Below are positions 1-8,416 of a stretch of DNA of 64,000 nucleotides, in pieces. This DNA comes from Hymenobacter psoromatis (GTDB taxonomy: Bacteria > Bacteroidota > Bacteroidia > Cytophagales > Hymenobacteraceae): the NCBI RefSeq assembly GCF_020012125.1, contig NZ_JAIFAG010000001.1:4712001-4776000 (forward strand). Reading direction: 5' to 3'. The number at the start of each line of letters is the position of its first letter. Positions within the stretch are counted from its first letter, which is position 1. A program made the position numbers and the translations under genes. A model generated the notes under the pieces. That model was given only the letters and a program-made list of their open reading frames with translations, did no database searches and was not told where the DNA came from.

Positions 1-1137
1 CGATTCGTTGGTGCGCTTAATCACCATCTTCTCCATCTGGCTGAACACCAACTCGCGGTGCTCGACATTATCGAGCTGATAGGTGGGCACATTCTTCAGA
101 ATCGGCTCCTCATTGAGGTAGTAACGAATCATGTCGGGCACGTAGCAGTACACGGCTTTGTCGTCGGCCACGCCGTTGCCCATCGCGTTGGCGATGGCCA
201 CGTTGCCCTTGCGGTAGGCCCAGTAGAGGCCCGGCACGCCCAGCGAGCTATCGGGCCGGAAGGCCAGCGGGTCCAGAAACTCATCGTCCACGCGCCGGTA
301 GATAACGTCTACCCGTTGCAGGCCGCGGGTCGTCTTCATGTATACAAAGTGGTTGTGCACCAGCAGGTCGCGGCCCTCTACCAACTCAATACCCATGAGG
401 CGGGCCAGCGTGCTGTGCTCAAAATACGCCGAGTTGTAGATGCCCGGCGAGAGCAGCACCACCGTGGGGTCGGTGCGCTGGCGGTCGGCCAGGGCCAGCA
501 GGTTACGATACAGCAAACCGGGGTAGTCCTTCACCGGCAGCACGTTGCTTTTGGGCAGCAGGTCGGGGAAAATACGATAGGTAATGCTGCGGTTTTCCAG
601 CATATATGACACGCCGGAAGGCGTGCGCAGGTTGTCTTCAAGCACGTAAAACTCGCCGTCGTGGTCCCGAATCAAGTCCACGCCCGCAATGTGCGTGTAC
701 ACGTCGTGGGGCACGTCCACGTGCATCATCTCGCGCAAAAACTGCGGGCACGAGTACACCAGCGCCGTCGGCACCACGCCATCCTTGAGGATAAACTGCT
801 GGTGGTAAATGTCTTTGAGAAAGATATTGAGCGCCTTCAGCCGCTGCTTGATGCCCGCCTCCACGCGCAGCCACTCGGCATTGGAGATGATGCGCGGAAT
901 AATATCAAACGGAAAAATCTTCTCAATACCCTCGCCGCTGCTGTACACGGTGAAGGTAATGCCTTGGCTCATAAAGAGTTTCTTGGCCAACTCGTCCTTA
1001 CGGGTCATCTCGGCCCCCGTCAGGTTTTCGATGGCCGCCACGAAGTGCTGGTATTCGGCCCGCACGCCCCCGGCCCGAAACATCTCGTCCCACACCTGCG
1101 GCTGGTTTTGATAAGAAGCAAGGAGCGGATTAGGCAT
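1..1137 (-). CDS. Circularly permuted type 2 ATP-grasp protein (DUF404/DUF407), 3' end cut off by window
   Basis: The visible 379 codons begin with MPNPLLASYQ and run off the left edge in frame. The early WDEMFRAGG segment, the LEDNLRTPSGVSYMLENR segment near residues 160-180 and the later DVIYRRVDDEFLDP segment are typical of the circularly permuted ATP-grasp family. These proteins are thought to make an amide or ester bond with ATP. In many bacteria they are encoded with an alpha-E (DUF403) protein and a transglutaminase-like protease; those partners would lie to the left and cannot be seen. The ATG at 1135-1137 is the only sensible start, and no Shine-Dalgarno is visible. The gene is divergent from the metallopeptidase gene that follows. 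Substrate unknown. Confidence 0.85.
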   Translation of the reverse strand, partial: MPNPLLASYQNQPQVWDEMFRAGGVRAEYQHFVAAIENLTGAEMTRKDELAKKLFMSQGITFTVYSSGEGIEKIFPFDIIPRIISNAEWLRVEAGIKQRLKALNIFLKDIYHQQFILKDGVVPTALVYSCPQFLREMMHVDVPHDVYTHIAGVDLIRDHDGEFYVLEDNLRTPSGVSYMLENRSITYRIFPDLLPKSNVLPVKDYPGLLYRNLLALADRQRTDPTVVLLSPGIYNSAYFEHSTLARLMGIELVEGRDLLVHNHFVYMKTTRGLQRVDVIYRRVDDEFLDPLAFRPDSSLGVPGLYWAYRKGNVAIANAMGNGVADDKAVYCYVPDMIRYYLNEEPILKNVPTYQLDNVEHRELVFSQMEKMVIKRTNES

Positions 1138-1357
1138 ACAGAAGAAGGGCTGGTTGAAAGGAGGGGGATATTCCTAGAAAGTAGCTATTGTTCCTTGTCA
1201 GGCCCTAAATAAACAACTAAAAAATTCAAATTATCACAATTTTCTTAAAAGATACCCCCTAAAAATTACCCGTGTTGCTAGTATAGTTTAATAATCACCG
1301 AACTCAACCCAGCGGCCGGCTGGGCCGTTGAGCAAGCTCGCGCCAACTCCTTTTCCC

Positions 1358-2443
1358 GTGAAGCTTTTTACCTGCACGCACTGCGGCCAAGTACTGTACT
1401 TTGAGAACAGCCGCTGCGAAAAATGCCAGTTTCCGCTGGGTTTTGAGGCCACCCGGCGGCAGCTGCTGCCCCTGGTAGCTGAGCCTGATGGCCATAGCTT
1501 TCGCTTGGCTGGCGAGCCCGCGGCCGGCACGTATGCCTACTGCGCAAACCATGAGCATGGCGTTTGTAACTGGCTGGTGCCCAGTGGTAGTCCTACCCCC
1601 TTCTGCGCGGCCTGCGCCCTCAACCGCACCATCCCCGACCTGAGCCACCTTGGCTACTTGGGCCGTTGGCGCAGCCTGGAAGCCGCCAAGCACCGCCTGG
1701 TATATAGCCTGCTGTGCCTGCACCTGCCCGTGGTGAGCAAAAGCGTGTACCCCAAGGAGGGCCTGCAATTTGACTTTAAGGCCGACGAAGGCACCGGCGA
1801 CAGCCAGCGCGTGCTCACGGGTCACGATAATGGCCTCATTACCATCAACATCGCCGAAGCCGACGACCTGGCCCGCGAGCAGGCCCGGCAGGCCATGAAC
1901 GAGGTGTACCGCACGGTGCTGGGCCACTTCCGCCACGAGGTGGGCCACTATTACTGGGACCGCCTCATTGCCGAGGCCCCGCCGCTGGCCGAGTTTCGCC
2001 AACTATTTGGGGATGAGCGCACTGATTACGGCGCGGCGCTGCAACGGCACTACGCCCAGGGCGCGCCGCCCGACTGGCCGCAGCGCTATATCAGCGCCTA
2101 CGCCAGCAGCCACCCCTGGGAAGACTGGGCCGAAACCTGGGCGCACTACCTGCACATTCTCGACACGCTACAAACCGCCCACGCCTTCGGCCTGCGCCTC
2201 GACCCGCTCGATGCCAGCGCGCCCCCCAGCTGGCGCGCCGCCATGCAAAACCCGTATCAACTAGCTGATTTCAGGCAGATTATGGACATGTGGCTGCCCC
2301 TCACTTTCGCCATGAACAGCCTGAACCGCAGCATGGGCCAGCCTGATTCCTACCCATTCCTCATCAGCCCAGTCGTGGCCGATAAGCTGGCCTTCATCCA
2401 CCGCGTGGCGGGGGGTAGGGCGGGCTTGGCATCGAGCCAGTAG
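1358..2443 (+). CDS. Zinc-ribbon putative metallopeptidase (Peptidase_Mx-like)
   Basis: This is a 361-residue protein. The N-terminus carries two CxxC pairs (CTHCG near residue 6 and CEKC near 21), then a second Cys cluster (CNHEHGVCNWLV, later FCAAC), which suggests zinc ribbons. HEVGHYYWD near residue 190 is an HExxH-type zinc protease signature. The pattern matches the 'putative zinc-binding metallopeptidase' family. I chose the GTG at 1358 because it gives MKLFTCTHCGQ, the usual family start; the frame is open up to a TTG at 1328 but has no upstream ATG. The stop codon lies inside the hairpin at 2439-2468. Substrate unknown; no signal peptide, so probably cytoplasmic. Confidence 0.8.
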   Translation: MKLFTCTHCGQVLYFENSRCEKCQFPLGFEATRRQLLPLVAEPDGHSFRLAGEPAAGTYAYCANHEHGVCNWLVPSGSPTPFCAACALNRTIPDLSHLGYLGRWRSLEAAKHRLVYSLLCLHLPVVSKSVYPKEGLQFDFKADEGTGDSQRVLTGHDNGLITINIAEADDLAREQARQAMNEVYRTVLGHFRHEVGHYYWDRLIAEAPPLAEFRQLFGDERTDYGAALQRHYAQGAPPDWPQRYISAYASSHPWEDWAETWAHYLHILDTLQTAHAFGLRLDPLDASAPPSWRAAMQNPYQLADFRQIMDMWLPLTFAMNSLNRSMGQPDSYPFLISPVVADKLAFIHRVAGGRAGLASSQ

Positions 2444-2468
2444 CTCGAAGTGGAAACTTCGAGCTACT
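2439..2468. terminator. Perfect hairpin holding both convergent stop codons
   Basis: A 13-bp perfect stem (AGTAGCTCGAAGT, its complement, and a four-base GGAA loop) sits between the convergent metallopeptidase and ppx genes. The TAG of the first gene (2441-2443) is in the left arm and the stop of ppx (complement of 2464-2466) is in the right arm. It is likely a two-way terminator or 3'-end stabiliser, although no long T tract follows on either side. Confidence 0.6.
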
Positions 2469-3414
2469 GCCCCAGTAGCTCGGACAAAAGCCCTTCTTTA
2501 AGAGCAAAAGCTGAGGTCGTGATTTGCGTTAAGTGGTAGGTAGTCAGTACGTATTTAATAATAACGCTGGCCACCACCAGCATATCGGCGCGCATGGGAA
2601 ACATGCCGGGCAGGGCCACGCGCCCGGCGTGGTTGAGGGTGAGGAGCTGCGCGAAATGGTGCTCAAAATCGGCCACAGTCAGTTCGGTGTGGGGCGGCAG
2701 GTCGGCCTCGCGGCGAATCTGGTTTACACTCAAGTCGGCCAGCGTGTCAAAGCTGCCGGAGCTGCCCACTAAGCCGGCCAGCGGTCCGAACTCAGCCACA
2801 GCGGCCGTGAGCGGGGCCAGCTGCTCGGCCAGAAACTCCAGCTCGGCCCGCAGCTGCGCGGGCAGAAATACGCCGCTGGGGTTCGGGAAAAACTGGTCTA
2901 GCAGCCGCTGCGCACCGATTTCAAAGCTGTGCTTCCAGAAAATGGTGTCTGCATTGGCAATAATAAACTCGACCGAGCCGCCGCCGATGTCCATCAGCAA
3001 GTGCTTGGCAGCCCCCAACGGCACGGCCTGGCGAATACCTTTGGCAATCAGCTCGGCCTCACGCTCGCCGCCGATTACTTCCACCTGAATGCCGGTCAGC
3101 TTCAGAATGTCGCGCACCAGGTCGGGGCCGTTGCGGGCCACGCGCATGGCGCTGGTGGCCGTGGCGCGCACCTCCGTGGCCTGGTGCAGCTCAATCTCTT
3201 CCTTAAAGCCGCGCAGCGTTTGCAGGGCGCGGTCGTAGGGCGCGGGCGCAATCTCGCCCTGGCTGATGCCGCCTTCGCCCAGGCGCACGCCCACCTTGGT
3301 GCGCAGCAGCACGTGCGGCTGCTGGCCGGGCCGGTCTTCCACTATTAGGAGGTGGAAGGTATTGGTACCCATATCGATAAGGGCCAGGCGACGGCGCAGG
3401 GTAGGGATGTGCAT
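2464..3414 (-). CDS. Ppx/GppA-family phosphatase (exopolyphosphatase or pppGpp phosphohydrolase)
   Basis: The protein is 316 residues, the short single-module length of Ppx/GppA enzymes common in Bacteroidota. The first ATPase-fold loop reads IDMGTNTFHLL near residues 13-23, followed by ATSAMR, GGEREAELI and the DIGGGSVEF phosphate loop, all family hallmarks. It probably removes phosphate from polyphosphate or pppGpp; the sequence cannot tell which. The frame is open further upstream through an inverted repeat (3441-3532), but residues encoded there are not family-like, so the ATG at 3412-3414 (MHIPTLRRR) is chosen. Convergent with the metallopeptidase gene; the methyltransferase gene lies upstream on the same strand. 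Confidence 0.85.
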   Translation of the reverse strand: MHIPTLRRRLALIDMGTNTFHLLIVEDRPGQQPHVLLRTKVGVRLGEGGISQGEIAPAPYDRALQTLRGFKEEIELHQATEVRATATSAMRVARNGPDLVRDILKLTGIQVEVIGGEREAELIAKGIRQAVPLGAAKHLLMDIGGGSVEFIIANADTIFWKHSFEIGAQRLLDQFFPNPSGVFLPAQLRAELEFLAEQLAPLTAAVAEFGPLAGLVGSSGSFDTLADLSVNQIRREADLPPHTELTVADFEHHFAQLLTLNHAGRVALPGMFPMRADMLVVASVIIKYVLTTYHLTQITTSAFALKEGLLSELLGQ

Positions 3415-3440
3415 AAAGGATGGTAGTCTTAATAATGATT

Positions 3441-3532
3441 TGTCCTTGCGAGCAACGTGAAGCAATTGCACCCGAACGAAATCGTGCGGGTCTCGTTCGG
3501 GTGCGATTGCCTCGCGTTGCGCGCAAGGACGG
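3441..3532. repeat. Inverted repeat, family A copy 1
   Basis: Two arms of about 38 bases (starting TGTCCTTGCGAGCAACGTGA) face each other around a short centre containing ATCGTGCGGG. The arms carry GAAGCAATTGCACC and its counterpart GGTGCGATTGC. The element fills nearly all of the gap between ppx and the methyltransferase gene. A second copy is at 17158-17255 and a half copy at 9161-9197. There is no T tract, so it is a REP-like or non-autonomous palindromic repeat rather than a plain terminator. Confidence 0.75.
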
Positions 3533-3539
3533 ACGTTAT

Positions 3540-4424
3540 TCAAACGGCGAATCGGCAGAACGTGCCCAGTGGCAGCTTGCGCCCGCCGGCGTCGTGCAAG
3601 TATATCTCACCCAACTCGCGCACAGCCTTGGGGCCGGGGAAAATGGCCTGGGTCAGATTATCCAGAATCAGCGCCGAAAAGCCCAGCGAGTACAGGTTGA
3701 CGACGAAGAAATGGTCCACTGGGTCCAGCAATTGCTGGCTGAGCTTGAGCATCTCGTTCAACTCATCTTCGAGCTGCCATTTTTCGCCGTTGGGGCCGCG
3801 GCCGTAGGCGGGCGGGTCCAGAATGAGGCCCTGGTACTGGCTGCCGCGCTTCACCTCGCGGCGCACGTATTTCATGGCATCTTCCACCAGCCAGCGCACG
3901 CCGTCGAGGCCGCTGGCCTCCATATTGTCGCGGGCCCAGAAATTGACCTGCTTCACCGAATCCAGGTGCGTGACATCGGCCCCAGCGGCGCGGGCGGCCA
4001 GCGTGGCCGCGCCAGTGTAGGCAAACAGGTTGAGCACCCGCGGCAGGGTAGCGCGCCGCGCTTTGGTCTGGTTATAAATGAATTGCCAGTTCGGGTCCTG
4101 CTCCGGGAACAGCCCTACGTGCTTGAACGACGACAGCCCCAGCCGGAACCGCAGGCGCAGCCCATCGGGCCGCTCGTAGCCGATAACCCACTGCTCGGGC
4201 ATCCCTTTTTGCAGGCTCCAATGCCCTTTTTCGGTGCTGCCGGGGGTGCGGGCGAAGGTGGCATCGGCCTTATGCCAGTCGGCGGGGGGTAGGGCGGGGT
4301 CCCAGATGGCCTGCGGCTCGGGGCGCGCCAGCACGTACTTCCCGAAGCGCTCCAGCTTCTGGAAATGGCCGCTGTCGAGCAGCTCGTAGTCGGGCCAGGG
4401 GGAGGTAGTCAGGAAATCGTACAC
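3540..4424 (-). CDS. Class I SAM-dependent methyltransferase (RlmI/RlmK-like fold)
   Basis: The 294-residue protein has a Rossmann methyltransferase core: motif I is LNLFAYTGAATLAARAAGA, the acidic LDS follows, and LILDPPAYGRG is the NPPY-like catalytic motif IV found in 23S rRNA m5C methyltransferases of the RlmI type. It is shorter than RlmI and lacks a PUA domain at the N-terminus, so RNA specificity is uncertain. A promoter-like box GACCTTTG (complement of 4461-4468, one mismatch to TAnnTTTG) lies upstream of the ATG. Divergent from dps. Confidence 0.75.
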   Translation of the reverse strand: MYDFLTTSPWPDYELLDSGHFQKLERFGKYVLARPEPQAIWDPALPPADWHKADATFARTPGSTEKGHWSLQKGMPEQWVIGYERPDGLRLRFRLGLSSFKHVGLFPEQDPNWQFIYNQTKARRATLPRVLNLFAYTGAATLAARAAGADVTHLDSVKQVNFWARDNMEASGLDGVRWLVEDAMKYVRREVKRGSQYQGLILDPPAYGRGPNGEKWQLEDELNEMLKLSQQLLDPVDHFFVVNLYSLGFSALILDNLTQAIFPGPKAVRELGEIYLHDAGGRKLPLGTFCRFAV

Positions 4425-4599
4425 GCGCTAAAAACGATAAAGACCCGGCGGCCGGGCCGGCAAAGGTCGGGGACGGTCGTGTAAAATTTAGATTAATTCG
4501 ATTTGCTTAAACCACCCAGGCTGGCTTGCGTAAGCTAGGATAGGCACGGCCCGCTCACCAGGCCGCTCCCTCCCACGTTTCCAATCAACCCCCTCTTCT

Positions 4600-5109
4600 A
4601 TGGCTACCTCCCTCGAAAAACCCAAGCTGCTACATACCCCGTCGGACCTTGACGAAACCGGCCGCGCCAAGCTAAGCGACAGCCTTAACCTGATAGTTTC
4701 GGACCTGTTCGCGCTGTACGTGAAGACCAAAAATTACCATTGGCACATGAGCGGCCGCCACTTCCGGGACTACCACCTGATGCTGGACAAGCAGGCCGAC
4801 CAGATTTTTGCCATCATCGACCCTACCGCCGAGCGCGTGCGGAAGCTGGGCTACCCCACGGTGCATTCCATTGGGGAGATTGGCCGCAAGCAGCGCATCA
4901 AGGATAACGATGACGTGTACGAGAATCCGCTGGATATGCTCATCGACCTGCAAAACGACAACCGCACCTTAGTAAAAGGGCTGCGCGAGGCGCACGAAAT
5001 CGCTGATGATATTAAGGATGTAGCCACCGCCAGCCTGCTCGAAGTGTACATCGACGAGGGCGAGCGTCGGGCTTGGTTCCTGTTTGAGGCCAGCCGCGAC
5101 GTCAACTAA
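4600..5109 (+). CDS. dps: Dps-family ferritin-like DNA-protecting protein
   Basis: The 169-residue protein matches Dps in length and pattern. KTKNYHWHMSGRHFRDYHLM supplies the inter-subunit ferroxidase histidines, and the following LDKQADQIF...AERVRKLG carries the acidic ligands of the neighbouring subunit. Dps oxidises ferrous iron with hydrogen peroxide and coats DNA in stationary phase. A box TCGATTTG at 4498-4505 resembles TAnnTTTG with one mismatch and may be its promoter. The gene is followed by the strong hairpin at 5128-5173 and is convergent with the dehydrogenase. Confidence 0.9.
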   Translation: MATSLEKPKLLHTPSDLDETGRAKLSDSLNLIVSDLFALYVKTKNYHWHMSGRHFRDYHLMLDKQADQIFAIIDPTAERVRKLGYPTVHSIGEIGRKQRIKDNDDVYENPLDMLIDLQNDNRTLVKGLREAHEIADDIKDVATASLLEVYIDEGERRAWFLFEASRDVN

Positions 5110-5127
5110 GCTGCCTAGACAAAAAGT

Positions 5128-5173
5128 AAAGAGGAGGGCTGGCCGGTGATAACACCGGCCAGCCCTCCTCTTT
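5128..5173. terminator. Bidirectional intrinsic terminator
   Basis: A 21-bp perfect stem (AAAGAGGAGGGCTGGCCGGTG and its complement) with an ATAA loop sits between convergent dps and the dehydrogenase gene. T-rich sequence follows in both directions, so it can end transcripts from either side. Confidence 0.85.
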
Positions 5174-5193
5174 GTGTGCTGGTAGCTAGTAAA

Positions 5194-6198
5194 TTACGGC
5201 TGGCCCCCGCCGCCGGCCGAGCCGTATACCTGCCCAGTAGCGTAGCTGGCATCGCTGGCGGCCAGCTGCACATAGATGGAAGCCAGCTCGGCAGGCTGCC
5301 CCGGCCGGCCCATGGGCGTTTTGCCACCAAAATCCTTGAGGTTTTCCTGGGTTGAGCCGCCCGCTACCTGCAAGGGCGTCCAGATGGGGCCCGGTGCCAC
5401 GCCGTTCACCCGAATGCCTTTGGGAGCGAGCTGCTTGGCCAGCGACTTCACGTAGTTCATAGTCGCGGCCTTGGTCTGGGCATAATCATACAGATTTGCC
5501 GAAGGGTCGTAGGCCTGCTCGGAAGTCGTGCCGATAATGGCCGAGCCGGGCGGCATGTGCGGCAGGGCAGCCTTGATAATCCAGAAGGGCGCGTAGATGT
5601 TGGTCTTCATCGTGGCGTCAAAATCCTCGGTCGAGAGGTCCAGAATCGAGGCGTGCTGCTGCTGCCGGCCCGCATTGCTGACCACGATATCGAGCCCGCC
5701 GAGCTGGCGCACGGCTTCGGCCACTAGTTTTTGGCAAAAAGCCTCCTCGCGCAAGTCGCCCGGAATGGCCACGCCCTTGCGGCCCGCCGCTTTGATGAGC
5801 GCAATCACTTCTTTGGCATCCGCCTCCTCGGCCGGGAGGTAGTTGATGGCCACGTCGGCGCCTTCGCGGGCATAGGCGATGGCGGCGGCACGGCCCATGC
5901 CCGAGTCGCCCCCGGTAATGAGCGCCTTGCGCCCGGCCAGGCGGCCCGAGCCCTTGTAGCTGGTTTCGCCGTGGTCGGGGCGGGGCGTCATTTGGCTGGC
6001 TAGCCCCGGAAAGGGCTGCGACTGTCCCTGAAACGGCGGCCGGGGGTATTTGGTGGTGGGGTCAACGAGCGGCGCGGCCGGCGGGTTCACCGGAGCATCG
6101 CTTTGAGCGGCTAGCACCGGCGACACGGCCGCGGCGGCTAGGCTGGCCCCTAAGCCACCCAGTATCTGGCGGCGGCTGAAATTATTTTCCTTGTCCAT
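5194..6198 (-). CDS. Tat-exported SDR-family oxidoreductase
   Basis: This is a 334-residue short-chain dehydrogenase. Residues 8-13 (SRRQIL) followed by a hydrophobic, Ala-rich stretch ending near VLAAQ look like a twin-arginine signal, so the enzyme may be exported folded with its NAD(P) cofactor. The cofactor loop is TGGDSGMGRA at about 95-104; NAG is near 175; the catalytic Tyr-Lys pair is YAQTK at 239-243. It resembles the general-stress SDRs (YghA/YhdF-like) with a proline-rich linker before the fold. The ATG at 6196-6198 is chosen because it gives the Tat signal; an open frame continues upstream through an inverted repeat. Substrate unknown. Confidence 0.8.
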   Translation of the reverse strand: MDKENNFSRRQILGGLGASLAAAAVSPVLAAQSDAPVNPPAAPLVDPTTKYPRPPFQGQSQPFPGLASQMTPRPDHGETSYKGSGRLAGRKALITGGDSGMGRAAAIAYAREGADVAINYLPAEEADAKEVIALIKAAGRKGVAIPGDLREEAFCQKLVAEAVRQLGGLDIVVSNAGRQQQHASILDLSTEDFDATMKTNIYAPFWIIKAALPHMPPGSAIIGTTSEQAYDPSANLYDYAQTKAATMNYVKSLAKQLAPKGIRVNGVAPGPIWTPLQVAGGSTQENLKDFGGKTPMGRPGQPAELASIYVQLAASDASYATGQVYGSAGGGGQP

Positions 6199-6234
6199 TG
6201 AAAATGTAGGGTTGAAAAGCTGCGGGAATACTAG

Positions 6235-6296
6235 CGCTTCGGGAAGCTGCCTACCCCCACTGGCACCAGCGAGCCAAGCGGCAGCTACCCGAAGCG
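6235..6296. repeat. Inverted repeat in the 5' leader of the SDR gene
   Basis: Two 17-base arms (CGCTTCGGGAAGCTGCC and its complement, one mismatch) are about 28 bases apart. In the direction of the SDR gene they would form a leader hairpin ending about 37 bases before the ATG. The rest of the 317-base gap (6199-6515) holds the terminator at 6399-6436 and nothing else I recognise. Confidence 0.55.
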
Positions 6297-6398
6297 GCCT
6301 TTCATACGACATTCAAAACCCGCAGTTGCTACTGCGGAGCTTGGCTGGGTCGACGCTTACTCCCCGTACTATCGGCTGCTAGCGAAGCTGCTCCTGCC

Positions 6399-6436
6399 AA
6401 AAAAAGGGGCACCTTCCGAAGAAGATGCCCCTTTTA
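6399..6436 (-). terminator. Intrinsic terminator of the HNH gene
   Basis: In the minus direction GGGGCATCTTC pairs with GAAGGTGCCCC and is followed by seven T residues, a classic intrinsic terminator for the transcript coming from the HNH nuclease gene. Confidence 0.8.
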
Positions 6437-6515
6437 AGGTGATATGTTGCTCGAAGTTGCTAGTCGGCAAGCAGGGCTATAAGCGCCTAGCTCAGCGCAT
6501 CCTCAGCCGACTTCC

Positions 6516-7010
6516 CTACCCCAGGTAGGCGTGCCAGTTCTGGTCGAGGGTGCCGGCCGAGAGCTTGAGGAAGCCCGCGAGGGTAGGCTTTTTGGGCTGG
6601 CTGCGCAACGGCATGTTGGCTTCGGCGGGCGTGCGCTGGCCCTTGGCGTGGTTGCAGCGCGAGCAGGCCGTGACGAGGTTGGTCCAGCCCGAGTCGCCGC
6701 CGCGCGAGCGGGGCAATACGTGGTCAAGGGTCAGCACTTTGGTCGAGCCGCAGTACTGGCACTCGTACTGGTCGCGCTTGAAAATATTGTGGCGGCTGAG
6801 CGCGATGCCCTTGTAGGGCACGCGCACGTAGCGCGCCAGCCGGATGATGCTCGGCTTGGGATAGGCCTGTGAGACGGTGCGGAGGGTGCCATGCTCCGAC
6901 TTAGCCACCATCTCGGCTTTATCCAAAAACAATAGAACGAACGCCTTCTGCACGCTGCATAAGGTAATGGCGGTGTAATCGCCATTGAGTACAAGCACTT
7001 TCTGGTCCAT
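6516..7010 (-). CDS. HNH endonuclease-fold protein
   Basis: The 164-residue protein has a complete HNH domain: CQYC at 84-87, the metal-site core LDHVLPRSRGG at 95-105, and CSRCN at 116-120. The N-terminal part (VLVLNGDYTAI, QKAFVLLFL) is the usual extension of the widespread stand-alone HNH family in Bacteroidota and cyanobacteria. The role in the cell is unknown; no methylase or other restriction partner is nearby. The ATG at 7008-7010 gives MDQKVLVLNGDY, the usual family start. It lies at the 3' end of the parA-lepB block but is separated from lepB by an inverted repeat. Confidence 0.85.
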   Translation of the reverse strand: MDQKVLVLNGDYTAITLCSVQKAFVLLFLDKAEMVAKSEHGTLRTVSQAYPKPSIIRLARYVRVPYKGIALSRHNIFKRDQYECQYCGSTKVLTLDHVLPRSRGGDSGWTNLVTACSRCNHAKGQRTPAEANMPLRSQPKKPTLAGFLKLSAGTLDQNWHAYLG

Positions 7011-7119
7011 ATACGGTAGGCGAAAACTAGCAGACTGCAAGCTACTAGCTAATCGGCATAACAACAAAAGCCGCCAGCCGAATGATTCACTCGGGGGCAG
7101 GGCAATGTAGCGCGCAGTA

Positions 7120-7183
7120 GCACGGACTTTTAGTCCGCGCCCGCACCGTTCGTCCATCGTTCAAACGCGGACTAAAAGTCCGC
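7120..7183. repeat. Inverted repeat, family C copy 1
   Basis: The arms GCACGGACTTTTAGTCCGCG and CGCGGACTAAAAGTCCGC are separated by about 26 bases that include CGTTCAAACGCG. Each arm is itself a small palindrome (GGACT...AGTCC), so the element is nested. The same plan and the same CGTTCAAACGCG centre recur at 27933-28013. Confidence 0.75.
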
Positions 7184-7195
7184 CCTACCCCCGCC

Positions 7196-8350
7196 CTACT
7201 GAATGGTGTGGAACAGGCGGTTCCAGCGCACCTTGTGCCAGAAGTCGCCGAAGGGGTCGAGCGAGAGCCAGATGAGTACGGCCTTGCCCACTACGTGGTC
7301 TTCGGGCACGAAGCCCCAGAAGCGCGAGTCCTCGGAGTTGTGGCGGTTGTCGCCCATCATCCAGTAGTAGTTCTGCTTGATGGTGTAGCTGGTGAGCGGC
7401 TTGCCATCCTGCAAAATCATGCCGCTGGGGCTCCAGGTGATATTTTTGTTGTGCTCGTACTGGCTCACGATTTTGTAGTAAATCGCGGCGTTGCCGGGCG
7501 AGAGCGCTATCGTCTGGCCCTTTTTGGGGATGGGCAGCGGGCCATAGTTGTCGAGCTGCCACTTGCGCTGCACCGCGCTCGCAGCTCCCGACACGTGAAA
7601 ATCGGCCACGTCGGGGAAGAGCTGCACGGCCGGTGCGGTCACGGTCAGCGCCTTCACGTAGGGCTGCTTTCTAAAGTAATCGGCCACGGCCGCCGGGCAG
7701 CTGATGTAGTAGCCTAGCTTACCCGTTTCGGGGTCGGTACTGGCCCCCGGAATGCCGTCGGGCTGGTCGTAGTCCACTACTCCTTGGTCGTGCAGGGCCT
7801 GGCGCACCTCGTCGTTGGGCGTGTCCACGGCCATGAAGTACGTGGTTTGGGGCGAGCCGCCAATGGTGCCGGGCTTGCCATCCAGAAAAATCTGGCCGTT
7901 GCGGATTTCCAGCGTGTCGCCCGCAATGGCGATGCAGCGCTTAATGTAGTTGGTGCGCAGGTCGGCTGGGTACTGCTGCTCGTGCGGCACGTGAAACACC
8001 ACCACGTCGTTGCGCTTAATGGAACTGAAGCCCGGAAAGCGATACGTCGGCAGTTGAATGGCATCGGAGTAGCTCTTCACGTTGAGAATCGGCACTGTTT
8101 GGTGCGTGAGGGGCACCTGCAAGGGCGTTTGGGGCGTGAGGGGCCCGTAGTGCAGCTTGCTCACGAAGAGGTAGTCGCCCACTAGCAGCGAGTGCTCCAT
8201 GCTCGGCGACGGGATGACGTATGCCTCAAACGTGGCCCAGCGGATGAGCGTGGCCGCGATAACGGCAAACAGCAGCGAGTCAACCCACTCGCGGCTTTTA
8301 CTCTTCGGCGGTTTAGGCGGGGCAGTGGGGTCGGCTTTGCGAAGCAGCAT
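7196..8350 (-). CDS. lepB: Signal peptidase I
   Basis: The 384-residue protein removes signal peptides from secreted proteins at the inner membrane. After one N-terminal membrane segment (about residues 25-40) comes the catalytic serine box IPSPSMEHSL (Ser50), then the DVVVFHVP box, the lysine box (IKRCIAIAGDTLEI) and the C-terminal GDNRHNSEDSRFWG box. It is longer than E. coli LepB; a region of about 130 residues is inserted between the lysine box and the GDN box, as in other Bacteroidota. The ATG at 8348-8350 is preferred over a GTG six codons upstream. Probably co-transcribed with dapB. Confidence 0.92.
   Translation of the reverse strand: MLLRKADPTAPPKPPKSKSREWVDSLLFAVIAATLIRWATFEAYVIPSPSMEHSLLVGDYLFVSKLHYGPLTPQTPLQVPLTHQTVPILNVKSYSDAIQLPTYRFPGFSSIKRNDVVVFHVPHEQQYPADLRTNYIKRCIAIAGDTLEIRNGQIFLDGKPGTIGGSPQTTYFMAVDTPNDEVRQALHDQGVVDYDQPDGIPGASTDPETGKLGYYISCPAAVADYFRKQPYVKALTVTAPAVQLFPDVADFHVSGAASAVQRKWQLDNYGPLPIPKKGQTIALSPGNAAIYYKIVSQYEHNKNITWSPSGMILQDGKPLTSYTIKQNYYWMMGDNRHNSEDSRFWGFVPEDHVVGKAVLIWLSLDPFGDFWHKVRWNRLFHTIQ
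7983..7998. other. parS-like site within lepB (degenerate)
   Basis: TGCGGCACGTGAAACA matches 13 of 16 positions of the widely conserved ParB-binding palindrome TGTTTCACGTGAAACA; the right half is perfect and the left half is poor. It lies about 2-5 kb from parB and parA. It is inside a coding region, so chance similarity is quite possible. Confidence 0.25.
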
Positions 8351-8416
8351 GAAACGGGGGGTAGGCACTCGGCGCGCCAGTTATTATTCAACAAAGTAAC
8401 AACGTAGCCCGCCGCT

